Shown piece after piece: positions 1-11,647 of a stretch of DNA of 64,000 nucleotides (position 1 is its first letter; every line of letters begins with the position of its first letter). The stretch comes from Silvania confinis (lineage in GTDB: Bacteria; Pseudomonadota; Gammaproteobacteria; Enterobacterales; Enterobacteriaceae): the NCBI RefSeq assembly GCF_025564085.1, contig NZ_JAMGZJ010000072.1:1-64000 (forward strand). The letters run 5' to 3'. A program made the position numbers and the translations under genes. Under the pieces are notes generated by a model. The model saw only the letters and a program-made list of their open reading frames with translations. It ran no database searches and had not been told where the DNA came from.

Positions 1-603
<603 letters not shown>

Positions 604-736
604 AAGTTTGATGCTCGTGAATTAAACTTCGTAATGAATTACGTATGTTCACTCAGAGACTTTGGTATTCATTTAGCGTCTTGCGACGTTTAGAATCCAT
701 GTCACTTTGAGTGCCCACACAGATTGTCTGATAAAT

Positions 737-748
737 TGTTAAAGAGCA
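737..748 (-). promoter_or_regulatory. rRNA leader boxA antitermination site
   Basis: On the minus strand this reads TGCTCTTTAACA, the boxA element of rRNA leaders that recruits NusB/NusE for antitermination. It lies between the P2 promoter and the 16S start, as in all E. coli rrn operons. Confidence 0.88.
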
Positions 749-787
749 GTGCAACGCGGCGTTAAGCTCACCGTTGCGAGGTGGCGT

Positions 788-815
788 ATATTACGCTTTC
801 CTCTTTCAGAGTCAA
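788..815 (-). promoter_or_regulatory. rrn P2 promoter
   Basis: On the minus strand a TTGACT -35 (810-815) and a TAATAT -10 (788-793) are separated by 16 bp. The surrounding sequence is essentially that of E. coli rrn P2, including the GC-rich CGCCACCTC discriminator region. Confidence 0.9.
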
Positions 816-908
816 GCGTTTATTTTCGCTTTTCTCTGTCGGCGTTCATCGCTGAACCCCTGCCAACCCGGCGGCTTGTTTGCCGTTGTTCCGTGTCAGT
901 GGAGGCGC

Positions 909-936
909 AGTATAGGTGATTCTTCTGAACTGACAA
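909..936 (-). promoter_or_regulatory. rrn P1 promoter
   Basis: On the minus strand a TTGTCA -35 (931-936) and a TATACT -10 (909-914) are separated by 16 bp, the layout of the growth-rate and ppGpp-controlled P1 promoter. The AT-rich stretch just upstream (937-957) is in the position of the UP element. The interval 604-1018 is otherwise rRNA leader and promoter DNA with no coding sequence. Confidence 0.88.
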
Positions 937-1018
937 GCATAAAATGAAAATTACTTATCGTTCGCTCACTTTCCAGGCAATTACGTATCTGAACATCCAT
1001 TTTCGCCTGGTTTTTAAA

Positions 1019-1048
1019 CAAAAACGAGCCCCGTGAGGCTCGTTTTTG
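1019..1048 (-). terminator. clpB intrinsic terminator
   Basis: An 8-bp GC-rich stem (AACGAGCC / GGCTCGTT) is flanked by A and T runs just downstream of the clpB stop. On the minus strand it ends in a T run, so it separates clpB from the rrn promoters. Confidence 0.85.
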
Positions 1049-1060
1049 CCGTTCTGCGAC

Positions 1061-3634
1061 TTACTGCACTGCAACAATGTGGTCGTCTTTCACCACCAGC
1101 TGTATCGTTTTGCCCGGAATGAGTGCCCCGGACAAGATTTGCTGGGCCAGCGGGTTTTCGATCTGTTGCTGGATGGCACGTTTTAATGGACGCGCCCCGT
1201 ATACCGGATCGTAACCGTTCGCACTCAGCAGCTGCAGGGCCTCATCGGTAATCTGCGTTTCATATCCACGCTCTTCCAGACGCTGATACAAACGCTGCAG
1301 CTGAATACGAGCAATAGAAGCAATGTGTTTTTCACCCAAAGGATGGAAGACCACCACTTCGTCAATACGGTTAATGAACTCAGGGCGGAAGCTTTGGCTA
1401 ACCACACCCAGCACCAGATCCTTCATATGCCCATAATCCAGCGCGCCAAACCGTTCCTGAATCAGATCAGAACCCAGGTTCGACGTCATAATGACGACCG
1501 TATTACGGAAATCGACCGTTCTTCCCTGCCCATCCGTCAGGCGACCATCGTCCAGCACCTGCAGAAGAATGTTGAACACATCCGGGTGTGCTTTTTCCAC
1601 TTCATCCAGCAGGATGACGGAATAAGGGCGACGGCGTACTGCTTCGGTGAGATAACCACCTTCTTCATAGCCGACATATCCCGGAGGCGCCCCGACAAGA
1701 CGCGACACCGAGTGTTTTTCCATAAACTCGGACATGTCGATTCGTACCATCGCATCGTCGCTATCGAACATGAAGTTGGCCAGCGCTTTACACAGCTCCG
1801 TTTTACCCACACCGGTCGGCCCGAGGAACAGGAACGAACCAATCGGACGGTTAGGATCGGATAAACCAGCACGGCTACGACGGATCGCATTCGATACCGC
1901 TTCGACCGCTTCGTTCTGGCCAATCACTCGATGGTGCAGGTCTTGCTCCATCCGCAGCAGTTTTTCACGCTCACCTTCCAGCATTCTGGCTACAGGGATC
2001 CCGGTCCAGCGAGCCAGTACCTCGGCAATTTCTGCATCCGTCACTTTATTACGTAACAGACGCATAGTTTTGCCTTCAGACTGGGTTGCCGCTGCCAGCT
2101 GTTTTTCCAGTTCCGGAATTTTGCCGTACTGCAGCTCAGACATTTGCGCCAGGTCGCCGACGCGACGCGCCTGCTCTATAGCAAGCTTCGCCTGCTCAAG
2201 TTCAGCTTTAATTGTCTGGGTGCCCGAGAGGGAGGCTTTTTCCGCTTTCCACTCTTCTTCTAAACCGGAATATTGACGCTCTTTGTCGTCCAGCTCTTCA
2301 TTGAGCATATCCAGGCGTTTCTTACTGGCTTCATCTGACTCTTTCTTCAGCGCCTGCTGTTCAAGCTTGAGCTGAATAATGCGGCGATCGAGCCTGTCCA
2401 GCTCTTCCGGCTTCGAGTCTATCTGCATACGAATACTTGAGGCTGCCTCATCGATCAGGTCGATGGCCTTATCCGGCAATTGTCTGTCGGCAATATAACG
2501 ATGCGACAACGTCGCCGCCGCCACGATAGCCGGGTCGGTTATCTGCACATGGTGATGCAGCTCATAACGCTCTTTCAGACCACGCAGAATAGCGATGGTA
2601 TCTTCAACTGACGGCTCTGCGACAAACACTTTCTGGAAGCGACGTTCCAGCGCAGCGTCTTTTTCAATGTACTGACGATACTCATCAAGCGTCGTGGCAC
2701 CTACGCAGTGCAGTTCACCTCGCGCCAGAGCCGGTTTCAGCATGTTCCCGGCATCCATGGCGCCGTCGGCCTTTCCGGCTCCAACCATGGTGTGCAGTTC
2801 ATCAATAAACAGGATGACGTTGCCTTCCTGTTTAGACAGATCGTTGAGCACACCTTTTAAGCGCTCCTCGAACTCACCTCGGTATTTTGCACCCGCCACC
2901 AGCGCACCCATATCGAGCGCGAGTACCCGACGGCCTTTTAAGCCTTCCGGAACTTCGCCATTAACGATACGCTGCGCCAGGCCTTCAACAATGGCGGTTT
3001 TACCCACACCCGGCTCACCAATGAGAACAGGGTTATTTTTGGTACGCCGCTGCAGAACCTGGATGGTGCGGCGAATCTCTTCGTCACGGCCAATCACCGG
3101 ATCCAGCTTGCCTTGTTCAGCACGCTCGGTCAGGTCGACGGTAAATTTCTTTAACGCCTGACGCTGGTCTTCGGCTCCCTGATCGTTCACGCTTTCACCT
3201 CCGCGCATCTGAGCAATCGCCTGAGTCACATTGGCCGTGGTTGCACCGGCAGTTTTCAGCAGGTCGGTCAACGTGCCACGTGATTCAAGCACCGCCAGAA
3301 CAAACAGTTCTGACGAAATAAAGTTGTCCCCACGCTTTTGCGCCAGCTTGTCGCAAAGATTCAGGACACGCACCAGATCCTGAGACGGTTGAACATCACC
3401 ACCGGTACCTTCTACCTGAGGTAAACGGCTCAACGCTTGATCGATAGCCGTGCGTAACTGGCCCGCATTTATACCGGCAGACGTAAGTAAAGGACGTACC
3501 GAACCCCCTTCCTGATTCAGCAAGGCGCTCATTAAATGAAGAGGTTCGATAAATTGGTTGTCGCGCCCCAGTGCGAGAGACTGGGCGTCAGCAAGTGCAA
3601 GCTGGAATTTATTGGTAAGACGATCCAGACGCAT
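1061..3634 (-). CDS. clpB: ClpB disaggregase chaperone
   Basis: Hexameric Hsp100 ATPase that works with DnaK/DnaJ/GrpE to pull proteins out of aggregates after heat stress. The protein is 857 residues, the E. coli length, and nearly identical to it. It has an N-terminal Clp repeat domain, a first AAA+ module with Walker A GEPGVGKT near residue 206, a coiled-coil middle domain (about 410-520), and a second AAA+ module with GPTGVGKTE near 605. An upstream in-frame GTG-type start at 3646 is possible. ATG at 3634 is chosen because GGGAGGAG lies just before it and the product then starts [10 protein letters not shown] as in E. coli. A sigma-32 promoter lies immediately upstream. E. coli also makes a short form from an internal start near residue 149; this was not checked here. 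Confidence 0.98.
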   Translation of the reverse strand: MRLDRLTNKFQLALADAQSLALGRDNQFIEPLHLMSALLNQEGGSVRPLLTSAGINAGQLRTAIDQALSRLPQVEGTGGDVQPSQDLVRVLNLCDKLAQKRGDNFISSELFVLAVLESRGTLTDLLKTAGATTANVTQAIAQMRGGESVNDQGAEDQRQALKKFTVDLTERAEQGKLDPVIGRDEEIRRTIQVLQRRTKNNPVLIGEPGVGKTAIVEGLAQRIVNGEVPEGLKGRRVLALDMGALVAGAKYRGEFEERLKGVLNDLSKQEGNVILFIDELHTMVGAGKADGAMDAGNMLKPALARGELHCVGATTLDEYRQYIEKDAALERRFQKVFVAEPSVEDTIAILRGLKERYELHHHVQITDPAIVAAATLSHRYIADRQLPDKAIDLIDEAASSIRMQIDSKPEELDRLDRRIIQLKLEQQALKKESDEASKKRLDMLNEELDDKERQYSGLEEEWKAEKASLSGTQTIKAELEQAKLAIEQARRVGDLAQMSELQYGKIPELEKQLAAATQSEGKTMRLLRNKVTDAEIAEVLARWTGIPVARMLEGEREKLLRMEQDLHHRVIGQNEAVEAVSNAIRRSRAGLSDPNRPIGSFLFLGPTGVGKTELCKALANFMFDSDDAMVRIDMSEFMEKHSVSRLVGAPPGYVGYEEGGYLTEAVRRRPYSVILLDEVEKAHPDVFNILLQVLDDGRLTDGQGRTVDFRNTVVIMTSNLGSDLIQERFGALDYGHMKDLVLGVVSQSFRPEFINRIDEVVVFHPLGEKHIASIARIQLQRLYQRLEERGYETQITDEALQLLSANGYDPVYGARPLKRAIQQQIENPLAQQILSGALIPGKTIQLVVKDDHIVAVQ

Positions 3635-3671
3635 AACTCCTCCCATAACAGGTCAAAATTGCTACTGGAGA

Positions 3672-3701
3672 TTAAATGAGGTCATCCCTCAATTATTCAA
3701 G
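3672..3701 (-). promoter_or_regulatory. Sigma-32 heat-shock promoter of clpB
   Basis: On the minus strand CTTGAA (3696-3701) is followed, after a 13-14 bp spacer, by CCTCATTTA (3673-3681). This matches the sigma-32 consensus CTTGAAA / CCCATnT and the known arrangement before E. coli clpB. Confidence 0.85.
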
Positions 3702-3763
3702 GTGAATGACCTGAATTATGCGAAAAGAAAACGGCGCGTGCCGGATCGTCTTGATTCTTTAGG

Positions 3764-4495
3764 TTATATCAGCCAAATGAAACTTGCCATACGACCTGTC
3801 GTCTTATCGCGACGATAAGAGAAGAAATCACCCGTTTCGGTGAATGTACAGCGATCGCCGCCGTAGATTTGAGTCACACCCATGTTCAGCAGGCGTTGAC
3901 GGGCAAGGAGATAGATATCGGCCATAAACTTATCCCCAGCCGGGTGGAACGCGCGCTCAGCCTGCGGATCTTTTTCTATAAATGCCGCGCGCACTTCCGG
4001 GCCTACTTCAAAAGCCTGCGGACCAATCGCCGGGCCAAGCCAGGCGATAATGTTATCTGCGCTGTCCGCAAAGCAGGCGACAGTTTCTTCCAGAACGCCT
4101 GCGCACAAGCCGCGCCAACCCGCATGGGCGGCGGCAACCTCGGTCCCGGCTTTGTTACAGAACAGCACCGGCAGACAGTCGGCGGTCATGACGGCACACA
4201 CTGTGCCCGGAGTATTGCTATAAGACGCATCTGCACGCTTAGAGGCGTAAGGTTCACCAACGAGTTTCAGCACATCAGAACCATGTACCTGCTCAAGCCA
4301 GATCGGTTTTGACGGCAGTTGACCTGCCGCGAACATGCGCTGGCGATTCACCTCAACATGGTCGAGGTTATCGCCACAGTGAGCGCCCAGGTTTAATGAT
4401 TCCCAGGCTCCCTTACTGACACCACCGATACGGGTGGAACTGCAGGCGGCCACGCCTTTCGGCATCGGCCACTCCGGGACAATCAGTGTGGTCAT
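3764..4495 (-). CDS. pgeF: Peptidoglycan editing factor PgeF (YfiH)
   Basis: Multicopper-oxidase-like (laccase domain, DUF152) cytoplasmic protein. In E. coli it prevents misincorporation of other residues for L-Ala in the peptidoglycan stem peptide. The 243-residue product equals the E. coli length when started at ATG 4495. The conserved metal-site segment AAHAGWRGL and the ending TGRMASFIWLI are visible. The start ATG overlaps the rluD stop as ATGA, showing translational coupling; a TTG two codons upstream is the only other candidate. It lies between rluD and clpB as in E. coli. Confidence 0.95.
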   Translation of the reverse strand: MTTLIVPEWPMPKGVAACSSTRIGGVSKGAWESLNLGAHCGDNLDHVEVNRQRMFAAGQLPSKPIWLEQVHGSDVLKLVGEPYASKRADASYSNTPGTVCAVMTADCLPVLFCNKAGTEVAAAHAGWRGLCAGVLEETVACFADSADNIIAWLGPAIGPQAFEVGPEVRAAFIEKDPQAERAFHPAGDKFMADIYLLARQRLLNMGVTQIYGGDRCTFTETGDFFSYRRDKTTGRMASFIWLI

Positions 4496-5472
4496 AGCCA
4501 ATCCACGTTGTCTTTGTGCTCTTCAAAGTCAGCACGCAGCGCGTCGATCAGGTCCACCATGTCCTGAGGGATTGGCGCATGCCACTCCATCTCAATGCCG
4601 GTGATCGGATGATAAAGACGCAGCATAGTCGCATGCAGAGCCTGTCGGTCGAATTTACGCAGCATCGCAATAAATTCTTCGGATGCACCTTTTGGTGGAC
4701 GCGGACGGCCGCCATACACCTGATCGCCAACCAGCGGATGGGTGATGTGGGACATATGCACACGGATCTGGTGCGTACGACCGGTTTCCAGACGCAGACG
4801 CAAACGCGTATGAATGCGGAAATGTTCCATGATGCGATAGTGCGTTACCGCCGGTTTGCCCATTGGATGGACAGACATATGAGTACGTTTCGTCGGATGA
4901 CGACTAATTGGCTGCTCAACCGTACCGCCGGAGGTCATATGACCAATCGCAACCGCTTCGTACTCACGGGTGATTTCGCGCAGCTGCAAAGCTTCCACCA
5001 GATGCGTTTGCGCCGGAATGGTCTTCGCAACGACCATCAGGCCAGTGGTGTCTTTATCCAGACGGTGAACGATCCCCGCGCGCGGTACGTCAGCGATAGG
5101 CGGATAGTAGTGCAGCAGTGCATTCAGCACCGTGCCGTCCGGGTTGCCAGCACCAGGGTGCACGACAAAATCTCGCGGCTTGTTGATCACCAGAATGTCG
5201 TCATCTTCATAAACGATATTCAGCGGGATATCCTGGGCTTCGAAACGGACTTCTTCTGCGATATCAGCATTGATGGCAACAACTTCCCCACCCAACACTT
5301 TTTCTTTTGGCGTATCCCAAATCTTGCCGTTGACCAGCACGCGCTGGTCCAGAATCCATTCTTTTATGCGTGAACGCGAATAATCAGGGAACATTTCGGC
5401 CAAAGCCTGATCTAAGCGTTGTCCGAGCTGTTTTTCGGAGACTGTTGCGGTGAGTTCTACTCGTTGTGCCAT
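4492..5472 (-). CDS. rluD: 23S rRNA pseudouridine 1911/1915/1917 synthase RluD
   Basis: Isomerises three uridines in helix 69 of 23S rRNA, at the subunit interface. The protein is 326 residues, the usual length. It has an N-terminal S4 domain (about 18-80, with RLDQALAEMFPDYSRSRIK) and a catalytic RluA-type domain with the motif GIVHRLDKDTTGL, which contains the catalytic Asp. The RTHQIRVHM motif follows. It is divergent from bamD, with about 130 bp of promoter region between them, and forms a unit with pgeF. Confidence 0.97.
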   Translation of the reverse strand: MAQRVELTATVSEKQLGQRLDQALAEMFPDYSRSRIKEWILDQRVLVNGKIWDTPKEKVLGGEVVAINADIAEEVRFEAQDIPLNIVYEDDDILVINKPRDFVVHPGAGNPDGTVLNALLHYYPPIADVPRAGIVHRLDKDTTGLMVVAKTIPAQTHLVEALQLREITREYEAVAIGHMTSGGTVEQPISRHPTKRTHMSVHPMGKPAVTHYRIMEHFRIHTRLRLRLETGRTHQIRVHMSHITHPLVGDQVYGGRPRPPKGASEEFIAMLRKFDRQALHATMLRLYHPITGIEMEWHAPIPQDMVDLIDALRADFEEHKDNVDWL

Positions 5473-5602
5473 AGACTGCTTCTTCGTTTAACGTTGGGTT
5501 TTACGGCTTTGCCGTATAATATAGTGTGCTATTGTAGCTGGTCTTAATCGGGAGCAGGAAAGAGATTCTCCCGGACAAACATTTGAGGAAAGTCAAAACG
5601 TC

Positions 5603-6340
5603 ATGACGCGCATGAAATATCTGGTGGCAGCGGCCACGTTGAGCCTGGCTTTGGTGGGCTGCTCCGGTTCGAATGAACAGGTCCCTGACAATCCGCCGAA
5701 TGAAATCTATGCGACTGCTCAGCAAAAGCTGCAGGACGGTAACTGGAAACAGGCGATAACGCAACTGGAAGCGCTGGATAATCGTTATCCATTTGGTCCT
5801 TACTCCCAGCAGGTACAGTTAGATCTGATCTACGCCTACTATAAAAATGCCGATCTGCCGCTGGCACAGGCAACGATTGATCGATTCATGCGTCTGAATC
5901 CGACCCATCCGAATATTGATTACGTCATGTATATGCGCGGCCTGACTAACATGGCGCTGGATGACAGTGCGTTGCAAGGTTTCTTTGGTGTGGATCGTTC
6001 AGACCGTGACCCTCAACACGCCCGCGACGCGTTCAACGACTTCTCCAAACTGGTGCGTGGCTATCCTAACAGCCAGTACGTTACGGATGCTGGCAAGCGG
6101 CTGGTGTTCCTGAAAGATCGTTTGGCTAAGTACGAATACTCTGTGGCGGATTATTATACCCGCCGTGGGGCATGGGTTGCCGTTGTGAACCGCGTTGAAG
6201 GCATGCTGCGTGATTACCCGGATACGCAAGCTACGCGTGATGGTCTGACGCTGATGGAAAACGCCTACCGCCAGATGCAGATGACTGCACAGGCAGAAAA
6301 AGTTGCGAAGATTATTGCCGCCAACAGCAGCAATTCCTGA
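5603..6340 (+). CDS. bamD: Outer-membrane assembly lipoprotein BamD
   Basis: Essential lipoprotein of the BAM complex that inserts beta-barrel proteins into the outer membrane. It carries a lipoprotein signal ending in the lipobox LVGC (Cys near residue 19), then TPR-like helical repeats across the rest of its 245 residues, the E. coli length. The start [10 protein letters not shown] is preceded by GAGGAAAG. It is followed by a strong terminator, so it is transcribed alone, divergently from rluD. Confidence 0.97.
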   Translation: MTRMKYLVAAATLSLALVGCSGSNEQVPDNPPNEIYATAQQKLQDGNWKQAITQLEALDNRYPFGPYSQQVQLDLIYAYYKNADLPLAQATIDRFMRLNPTHPNIDYVMYMRGLTNMALDDSALQGFFGVDRSDRDPQHARDAFNDFSKLVRGYPNSQYVTDAGKRLVFLKDRLAKYEYSVADYYTRRGAWVAVVNRVEGMLRDYPDTQATRDGLTLMENAYRQMQMTAQAEKVAKIIAANSSNS

Positions 6341-6356
6341 TCCTTCATCAACATGC

Positions 6357-6387
6357 AAAACGGCAGCCCACAGGCTGCCGTTTTTTT
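6357..6387 (+). terminator. bamD intrinsic terminator
   Basis: An 8-bp stem CGGCAGCC / GGCTGCCG with a short loop is followed by seven T residues, 20 bp after the bamD stop. Confidence 0.9.
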
Positions 6388-6524
6388 ATTCATTTATCCG
6401 TCGGGCTGAACCGGTTTAGCTCACACGAATCCTATCAACTATGAACGCAGTTTGCCCCCTCATCAAGGTAAAAGTTACTTCTTCCTGTCCTGTCTCACAA
6501 AAAGAATCCGCTGACAAAAAGTGA

Positions 6525-6953
<429 letters not shown>

Positions 6954-6977
6954 TCCTTTACATTGAGTCTATCGCCA

Positions 6978-7000
6978 ACGCGCCTTCGGGCGCGTTTTTT
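6978..7000 (+). terminator. raiA intrinsic terminator
   Basis: The stem ACGCGCC / GGCGCGT with a TTCG loop, followed by a T run, lies 25 bp after the raiA stop and just before the pheL promoter. Confidence 0.88.
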
Positions 7001-7001
7001 A

Positions 7002-7031
7002 TTGACAGGGTGAAAACAGTACGGGTACTTT
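7002..7031 (+). promoter_or_regulatory. pheLA promoter
   Basis: A perfect TTGACA -35 (7002-7007) and a TACTTT -10-like hexamer (7026-7031) lie 27 bp before the pheL start, in the place of the E. coli pheA promoter. Confidence 0.65.
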
Positions 7032-7057
7032 AAGTCAGTCGACTGAAGAGATCATTT

Positions 7058-7105
7058 ATGACCATCAAACCGTTTTTCTTCGCATTCTTTTTTACCTTCC
7101 CCTGA
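7058..7105 (+). CDS. pheL: pheA leader peptide PheL
   Basis: A 15-codon open frame encodes [15 protein letters not shown], with seven Phe codons. It is the sensor of charged tRNA-Phe for attenuation of pheA. Stalling at the Phe codons favours the antiterminator, and free passage lets the downstream terminator form. It lies directly between the promoter and the attenuator hairpin, as in E. coli, whose leader differs at a few residues. Confidence 0.93.
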   Translation: MTIKPFFFAFFFTFP

Positions 7106-7151
7106 TTGGGAGGCGTTTCGTCGTGTGATAAAGAATGCGAAGACGAACAAC

Positions 7152-7181
7152 AAGGCCTCCCACACCGGGGGGCCTTTTTTA
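7152..7181 (+). terminator. pheA attenuator
   Basis: A GC-rich hairpin (AAGGCCTCCC pairing with GGGGGGCCTT) ends in a T run between pheL and pheA, the regulated terminator of the leader. Confidence 0.88.
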
Positions 7182-7211
7182 TTGATAATGATAAAAGACA
7201 AAGGCAACGCT

Positions 7212-8372
7212 ATGACACCGGAAAACCCTTTACTGGATCTGCGAGTTAAGATCAGCACGCTGGATGAAAAATTGCTTTCAATGCTGGCAGAACGCCGCGC
7301 ACTTGCCGTCGAGGTTGGTAAGGCGAAACTGGCTTCGCATCGTCCGGTACGCGATATCGATCGCGAGCGTGATCTGCTGGAGCGCTTAATTACGCTCGGT
7401 AAAACACATCACCTGGACGCGCATTACATCACCCGTCTGTTCCAGCTGATTATTGAAGATTCGGTCCTGACGCAACAGGCGTTGCTGCAACAGCATCTGA
7501 ATAAAACCAATCCGCACTCTGCGCGCGTTGCCTTTTTGGGACCAAAAGGATCGTATTCCCACCTTGCGGCTCGTCAGTATGCTGCTCGCCACTTTGAAGA
7601 GTTTATCGAGAGTGGCTGCGCGAAATTTGCCGATATTTTCAATCAGGTTGAAACCGGGCAAGCGGATTACGCCATCGTCCCGATCGAGAACACCAGTTCC
7701 GGTGCGATTAACGACGTTTATGATTTACTCCAGCACACCACCCTGTCGCTGGTTGGCGAGCTAACCATCCCTATCGACCACTGCGTGCTGGTGAGCGGCT
7801 CTACCGACCTGAGCAAAATCGAGACGGTGTACAGCCATCCTCAGCCGTTCCAGCAGTGCAGCCAGTTCCTTAACCGCTATCCAGGCTGGAAAATTGAGTA
7901 TACCGAGAGCACTTCCGCCGCCATGGAAAAAGTGGCTCAGGCTAATACCCCTACCGTTGCTGCACTGGGCAATGAAGCGGGCGGTGCGTTATACGGGTTG
8001 CAGGTTCTCGAGCGTAATCTGGCGAACCAGACACAGAACATCACCCGTTTCGTCGTACTGGCGCGTAAAGCCATCGACGTTTCCGATCAGGTTCCGGCTA
8101 AAACGACTCTGCTGATGGCGACCGGGCAGCAGGCAGGTGCGCTGGTTGAGGCGCTGCTGGTGCTGCGTAACCACAATCTGATTATGACCAAACTGGAATC
8201 ACGCCCTATTCACGGCAACCCGTGGGAAGAGATGTTTTATCTCGATATCCAGGCCAATCTGGAATCTGCATCCATGCAGAAGGCCCTGCGAGAGCTGGGT
8301 AAAATCACCCGGTCGATGAAGGTGCTGGGCTGCTATCCGAGCGAGAATGTCGTCCCGGTCGATCCGGCTTAA
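7212..8372 (+). CDS. pheA: Chorismate mutase / prephenate dehydratase PheA
   Basis: Bifunctional cytoplasmic enzyme that turns chorismate into prephenate and then phenylpyruvate, the branch to phenylalanine. The 386 residues (E. coli length) comprise a chorismate mutase domain (1-90), a prephenate dehydratase domain from about 105 ([17 protein letters not shown]), and a C-terminal ACT regulatory domain. The ACT part contains GALVEAL and [12 protein letters not shown], linked in E. coli to Phe feedback. ATG 7212 is chosen over an upstream frame that crosses the attenuator. Its stop overlaps that of the convergent gluconolactonase-like gene by 4 bp; in K-12 the convergent neighbour is tyrA. Confidence 0.97.
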   Translation: MTPENPLLDLRVKISTLDEKLLSMLAERRALAVEVGKAKLASHRPVRDIDRERDLLERLITLGKTHHLDAHYITRLFQLIIEDSVLTQQALLQQHLNKTNPHSARVAFLGPKGSYSHLAARQYAARHFEEFIESGCAKFADIFNQVETGQADYAIVPIENTSSGAINDVYDLLQHTTLSLVGELTIPIDHCVLVSGSTDLSKIETVYSHPQPFQQCSQFLNRYPGWKIEYTESTSAAMEKVAQANTPTVAALGNEAGGALYGLQVLERNLANQTQNITRFVVLARKAIDVSDQVPAKTTLLMATGQQAGALVEALLVLRNHNLIMTKLESRPIHGNPWEEMFYLDIQANLESASMQKALRELGKITRSMKVLGCYPSENVVPVDPA

Positions 8373-9238
8373 CGCTGTATAAAGAGGCTTTTTTTCACCC
8401 CTGCCACGGCAACCGGCAGGGTGAAAATGGCCCCGGATAGCGGATGGGCCGCAATCTCCTGCGGCTCCATGTTTTCACGGGTGGTGGTGATAAAAAGCGT
8501 TTGCATATCGTCCCCCCCGAAGCAGACCATCGTTGGGCAGCGCACCGGCAGGCGGTACTCTTCCAGCTGCTCACCTTGCGGCGAAAAGCGAGCGATGCGC
8601 CAGCCATCGAATAATGCGCTCCAGTAACAGCCTTCCACATCCATCGCAGCACCGTCAGGGATCCCCTCTCCCGGCTGAAAGCGATGAAATAGCTCCCGCT
8701 TGCCCGGCTCGCCCTGCTCGTCCAACGGCGTGCGATAGATCACCGCGTTTGGCGTATCAGAGGTATACATCCAGCGCTTATCCTCGCTGAATGCCAGTCC
8801 ATTATGACCGTGGATATCACACTGGATAACTTCCGGCGTCAGGTCATTATCGATCCGCATCAGCAGCGCACCATTATAGTCGCCAGGCCCCCAGAAAGTG
8901 CCCGCGTAGAAGCGGCCAAAATGATCCGTACCGCCGTCATTAAAGCGTGCCAGCTGCGGATTAGAGGGGTTATCGCAGACTTTACGTTGGAGCAGCCCCT
9001 GCTTGTCGGTCAGCCAGATAGCATTGCGCATAGCGACAATAAAACCACCGTGACGCTGAGCGAAGCACCCCACTTCTTCGTGGAAGGATAAAACGGTATG
9101 GTCCGTCGTCGGCAGGTGATATCGATGGATCTCGCCCTCCAGTATATCCGCCCAGTACAGGGCGTTTTCCGCTTCGCTCCAGGTCGGGCATTCCGGTAAA
9201 TGCCCCGTATAATCAAACAGAACGCGTGGTTCAGCCAT
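8369..9238 (-). CDS. SMP-30/gluconolactonase-family protein
   Basis: A 289-residue protein of the SMP-30/gluconolactonase/LRE beta-propeller family, whose members hydrolyse sugar lactones using one divalent metal. The typical blocks are present: an N-terminal ECPTWSE with the metal-binding Glu, [17 protein letters not shown] in mid protein, NGLAFS with its Asn, and a metal-site segment [16 protein letters not shown]. There is no signal peptide, so it is probably cytoplasmic. It sits on the minus strand between tyrA and pheA, a spot empty in E. coli K-12. The substrate cannot be told from sequence. The tyrA stop and terminator lie downstream of tyrA, so this gene is not in that operon. Confidence 0.88.
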   Translation of the reverse strand: MAEPRVLFDYTGHLPECPTWSEAENALYWADILEGEIHRYHLPTTDHTVLSFHEEVGCFAQRHGGFIVAMRNAIWLTDKQGLLQRKVCDNPSNPQLARFNDGGTDHFGRFYAGTFWGPGDYNGALLMRIDNDLTPEVIQCDIHGHNGLAFSEDKRWMYTSDTPNAVIYRTPLDEQGEPGKRELFHRFQPGEGIPDGAAMDVEGCYWSALFDGWRIARFSPQGEQLEEYRLPVRCPTMVCFGGDDMQTLFITTTRENMEPQEIAAHPLSGAIFTLPVAVAGVKKSLFIQR

Positions 9239-9254
9239 GACAAATCCCCAAAAT

Positions 9255-9280
9255 GAAAAAAGCCAGCAGTGCTGGCTTTT
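9255..9280 (-). terminator. tyrA (aroF-tyrA) terminator
   Basis: The stem AGCCAGC / GCTGGCT is flanked by an A run on the left and T on the right. On the minus strand it ends in a T run just after the tyrA stop. Confidence 0.85.
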
Positions 9281-9298
9281 AGTATATACATCATTAGA

Positions 9299-10420
9299 TT
9301 ACTGGCGACTGTCGTTGGCCTGTCGCAGTAAAATTCGACTCTCGTTCTGGAAGCGCTGGGCATAGTCGCCAAACCAGTGCTCGACCTTGCGGAAGCTGTT
9401 GATAAAGGCTTGTTTATCCCCCTGCTCAAGCAAAGTAATCGCCTCACCAAAACGCTGATAGTAACGTTTGATCAGCGCCAGATTGCTGCCCGAAGACATG
9501 ATAATGTCAGCATACAACTGCGGATCCTGAGCAAAGAGTCGCCCAACCATCGCCAGTTCAAGGCGGTAAATCGGTGAAGACAACGAGAGCAGTTGCTCCA
9601 GCTGGACATTTTCTTCTGCCAGATGCAGGCCATACGCGAAGGTCGCGAAGTGACGCAGCGCCTGGATAAAGGCCATGTTCTGGTCATGCTCAACTGCGCT
9701 GATCCGGTGTAAACGCGCGCCCCACACCTGCATTTGTTCCAGGAACCATTGATAGGCTTCCGGCTGGCGACCATCGCAATACACAACAACCTGTTTTGCC
9801 AGGCTGCCGCTGTCCGGGCCAAACATCGGGTGTAACCCCAGAACCGGACCGTTATGTGCGGCCAGCATTGCCTGCAGCGGACCATTTTTAACCGAAGCCA
9901 GGTCGACCAAAATACAGTCTTCCGGCAGCGGGGGCAGTTTGGCAATAATCTCTTCAGTGACGTGGATTGGGACACTGACAATCACCATCCCTGCGTCTGC
10001 TACCGTCGCTTCTGCCTGCGCCCAGTCCTCTTTTTCAAGGATCCTTACCTGGTAGCCAGAAAGCGTCAGCATCTTCTCAAACAGACGCCCCATCTGCCCG
10101 CCACCGCCAACAATGACGACCGGGCGCAGCGTTGGACAAAGGGTTTTAAAGCCTTTGTCGTTTTCGCTGGAGTAAGATTCTCGCATCACGCGGCGCAGCA
10201 CATCTTCAATCAGATCCGGCGAGACGCCAAGCGCCTGAGCTTCTTTGCGGCGGGATGCCAGCATAGACGCTTCGCGCTCCGGCACGTAAATCGGCAGGCC
10301 GTATTTACTTTTGACCTCACCCACTTCGGCGACCAGCGCCATCCGGCGCGCCAGAAGATCCAGCAGCGCCTTGTCAACCTCATCAATTTGATCGCGCAAT
10401 GCGGTCAATTCAGCAACCAT
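9299..10420 (-). CDS. tyrA: Chorismate mutase / prephenate dehydrogenase TyrA
   Basis: Bifunctional enzyme making prephenate and then 4-hydroxyphenylpyruvate with NAD+, the tyrosine branch. The 373 residues match E. coli. It has a chorismate mutase domain (about 1-90, with [17 protein letters not shown]) followed by a dehydrogenase domain whose dinucleotide-binding loop is [13 protein letters not shown] near residue 105. It lies 10 bp downstream of aroF and is cotranscribed with it under TyrR. Confidence 0.97.
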   Translation of the reverse strand: MVAELTALRDQIDEVDKALLDLLARRMALVAEVGEVKSKYGLPIYVPEREASMLASRRKEAQALGVSPDLIEDVLRRVMRESYSSENDKGFKTLCPTLRPVVIVGGGGQMGRLFEKMLTLSGYQVRILEKEDWAQAEATVADAGMVIVSVPIHVTEEIIAKLPPLPEDCILVDLASVKNGPLQAMLAAHNGPVLGLHPMFGPDSGSLAKQVVVYCDGRQPEAYQWFLEQMQVWGARLHRISAVEHDQNMAFIQALRHFATFAYGLHLAEENVQLEQLLSLSSPIYRLELAMVGRLFAQDPQLYADIIMSSGSNLALIKRYYQRFGEAITLLEQGDKQAFINSFRKVEHWFGDYAQRFQNESRILLRQANDSRQ

Positions 10421-10430
10421 AACAAACCTC

Positions 10431-11501
10431 TTAAGCCAGACGCGTCGCCAGCTGGCCGTTCAAATCTTTGTGGATCTCACGCAGCAGCGCATCGGTGGCT
10501 TCCCAACTGATGCAGGCATCGGTCACGGATACACCGTGCTTCATGGCGCTGCGCGGCTGTTCAGATGACTGATTGCCTTCATGGATGTTGCTTTCAATCA
10601 TCAGACCAATAATCGAACGGTTGCCATCTTTGATCTGTGCCACGACGGATTCTGCCACCGCAGGCTGACGACGGTAATCTTTATTCGAATTACCATGACT
10701 GCAATCTACCATCAGCGCCGGGCGCAGTCCCGCCTGTTCCATCTCTTTTTCGCACTGTGCAACGTCTGCCGGGCTGTAGTTTGGCGCTTTGCCGCCGCGC
10801 AGGATGACGTGACCATCCGGGTTACCCTGTGTCTGCAGCAGACAAACCTGACCGGCCTGGTTGATGCCAACGAAACGGTGCGGCATCGCCGCAGCACGCA
10901 TGGCGTTGATCGCTGTCGCCAGGCTGCCGTCGGTACCATTTTTGAAACCAACCGGCATGGAGAGGCCAGAAGCCATCTCACGGTGGGTTTGCGACTCGGT
11001 GGTACGCGCACCGATGGCCGACCAGCTGAACAGATCGCCCAGGTATTGCGGGCTGTTGGGATCCAGCGCTTCTGTTGCCAGCGGCAGACCCATGTTCACC
11101 AGCTCCACCAGAAGATGACGCGCAATCTTCAGGCCAGCTTCGACATCAAACGAACCATCCATGTGCGGATCGTTAATCAACCCTTTCCAGCCCACGGTGG
11201 TACGTGGTTTTTCAAAATAGACGCGCATGACGAGATAGAGGCTATCGCTGACCTCCTCGGCAAGGGCTTTAAAACGTTGAGCATATTCGATAGCAGTTTC
11301 TGGATCGTGGATAGAGCACGGACCGCATACCACCAGCAAACGCGGATCGCGTCCGGCAATGATATTGGAAATGGTCTGACGGGAGTGCGCGATTTGCGCC
11401 TCTTGCTCAACGCTCAGCGGGAATTCCGCTTTCAGTTGGTCCGGGGTGATCAGAACGTGTTCGTCGGTAATATGTACGTTATTCAGCGCGTCTTTTTGCA
11501 T
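10431..11501 (-). CDS. aroF: Tyrosine-sensitive DAHP synthase AroF
   Basis: First enzyme of the shikimate pathway; condenses phosphoenolpyruvate and erythrose-4-phosphate, and is inhibited by tyrosine. The 356-residue product starts [14 protein letters not shown], as in E. coli. The class-I family blocks [23 protein letters not shown] and GFKNGTDGS are all present. A longer open frame reaches 11603, but it would run through a TyrR operator, so ATG 11501 is preferred. It is the first gene of aroF-tyrA. Confidence 0.97.
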   Translation of the reverse strand: MQKDALNNVHITDEHVLITPDQLKAEFPLSVEQEAQIAHSRQTISNIIAGRDPRLLVVCGPCSIHDPETAIEYAQRFKALAEEVSDSLYLVMRVYFEKPRTTVGWKGLINDPHMDGSFDVEAGLKIARHLLVELVNMGLPLATEALDPNSPQYLGDLFSWSAIGARTTESQTHREMASGLSMPVGFKNGTDGSLATAINAMRAAAMPHRFVGINQAGQVCLLQTQGNPDGHVILRGGKAPNYSPADVAQCEKEMEQAGLRPALMVDCSHGNSNKDYRRQPAVAESVVAQIKDGNRSIIGLMIESNIHEGNQSSEQPRSAMKHGVSVTDACISWEATDALLREIHKDLNGQLATRLA

Positions 11502-11594
11502 GATGGCGATCCTGGAAGCTCGTTTGCGATAGTTGTTTTCCTCAGTGAGGAGACGCAACGATACCACAGTTAGTAAAGATTTCAATCCAAAATA

Positions 11595-11612
11595 CGTAAA
11601 CAATACTTTACA
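11595..11612 (-). promoter_or_regulatory. TyrR box (aroF operator)
   Basis: On the minus strand TGTAAAGTATTGTTTACG fits the TyrR consensus TGTAAA-N6-TTTACA with one mismatch. It lies about 95 bp before the aroF start. Confidence 0.82.
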
Positions 11613-11647
11613 TCATGCAATTTATGGCAAAAAACATTCGATTAATG

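Noticed and set aside
7152..7181. Ordinary raiA terminator
   Set aside because: raiA already has its own terminator at 6978-7000. This hairpin follows the Phe-rich pheL peptide and is the pheA attenuator.
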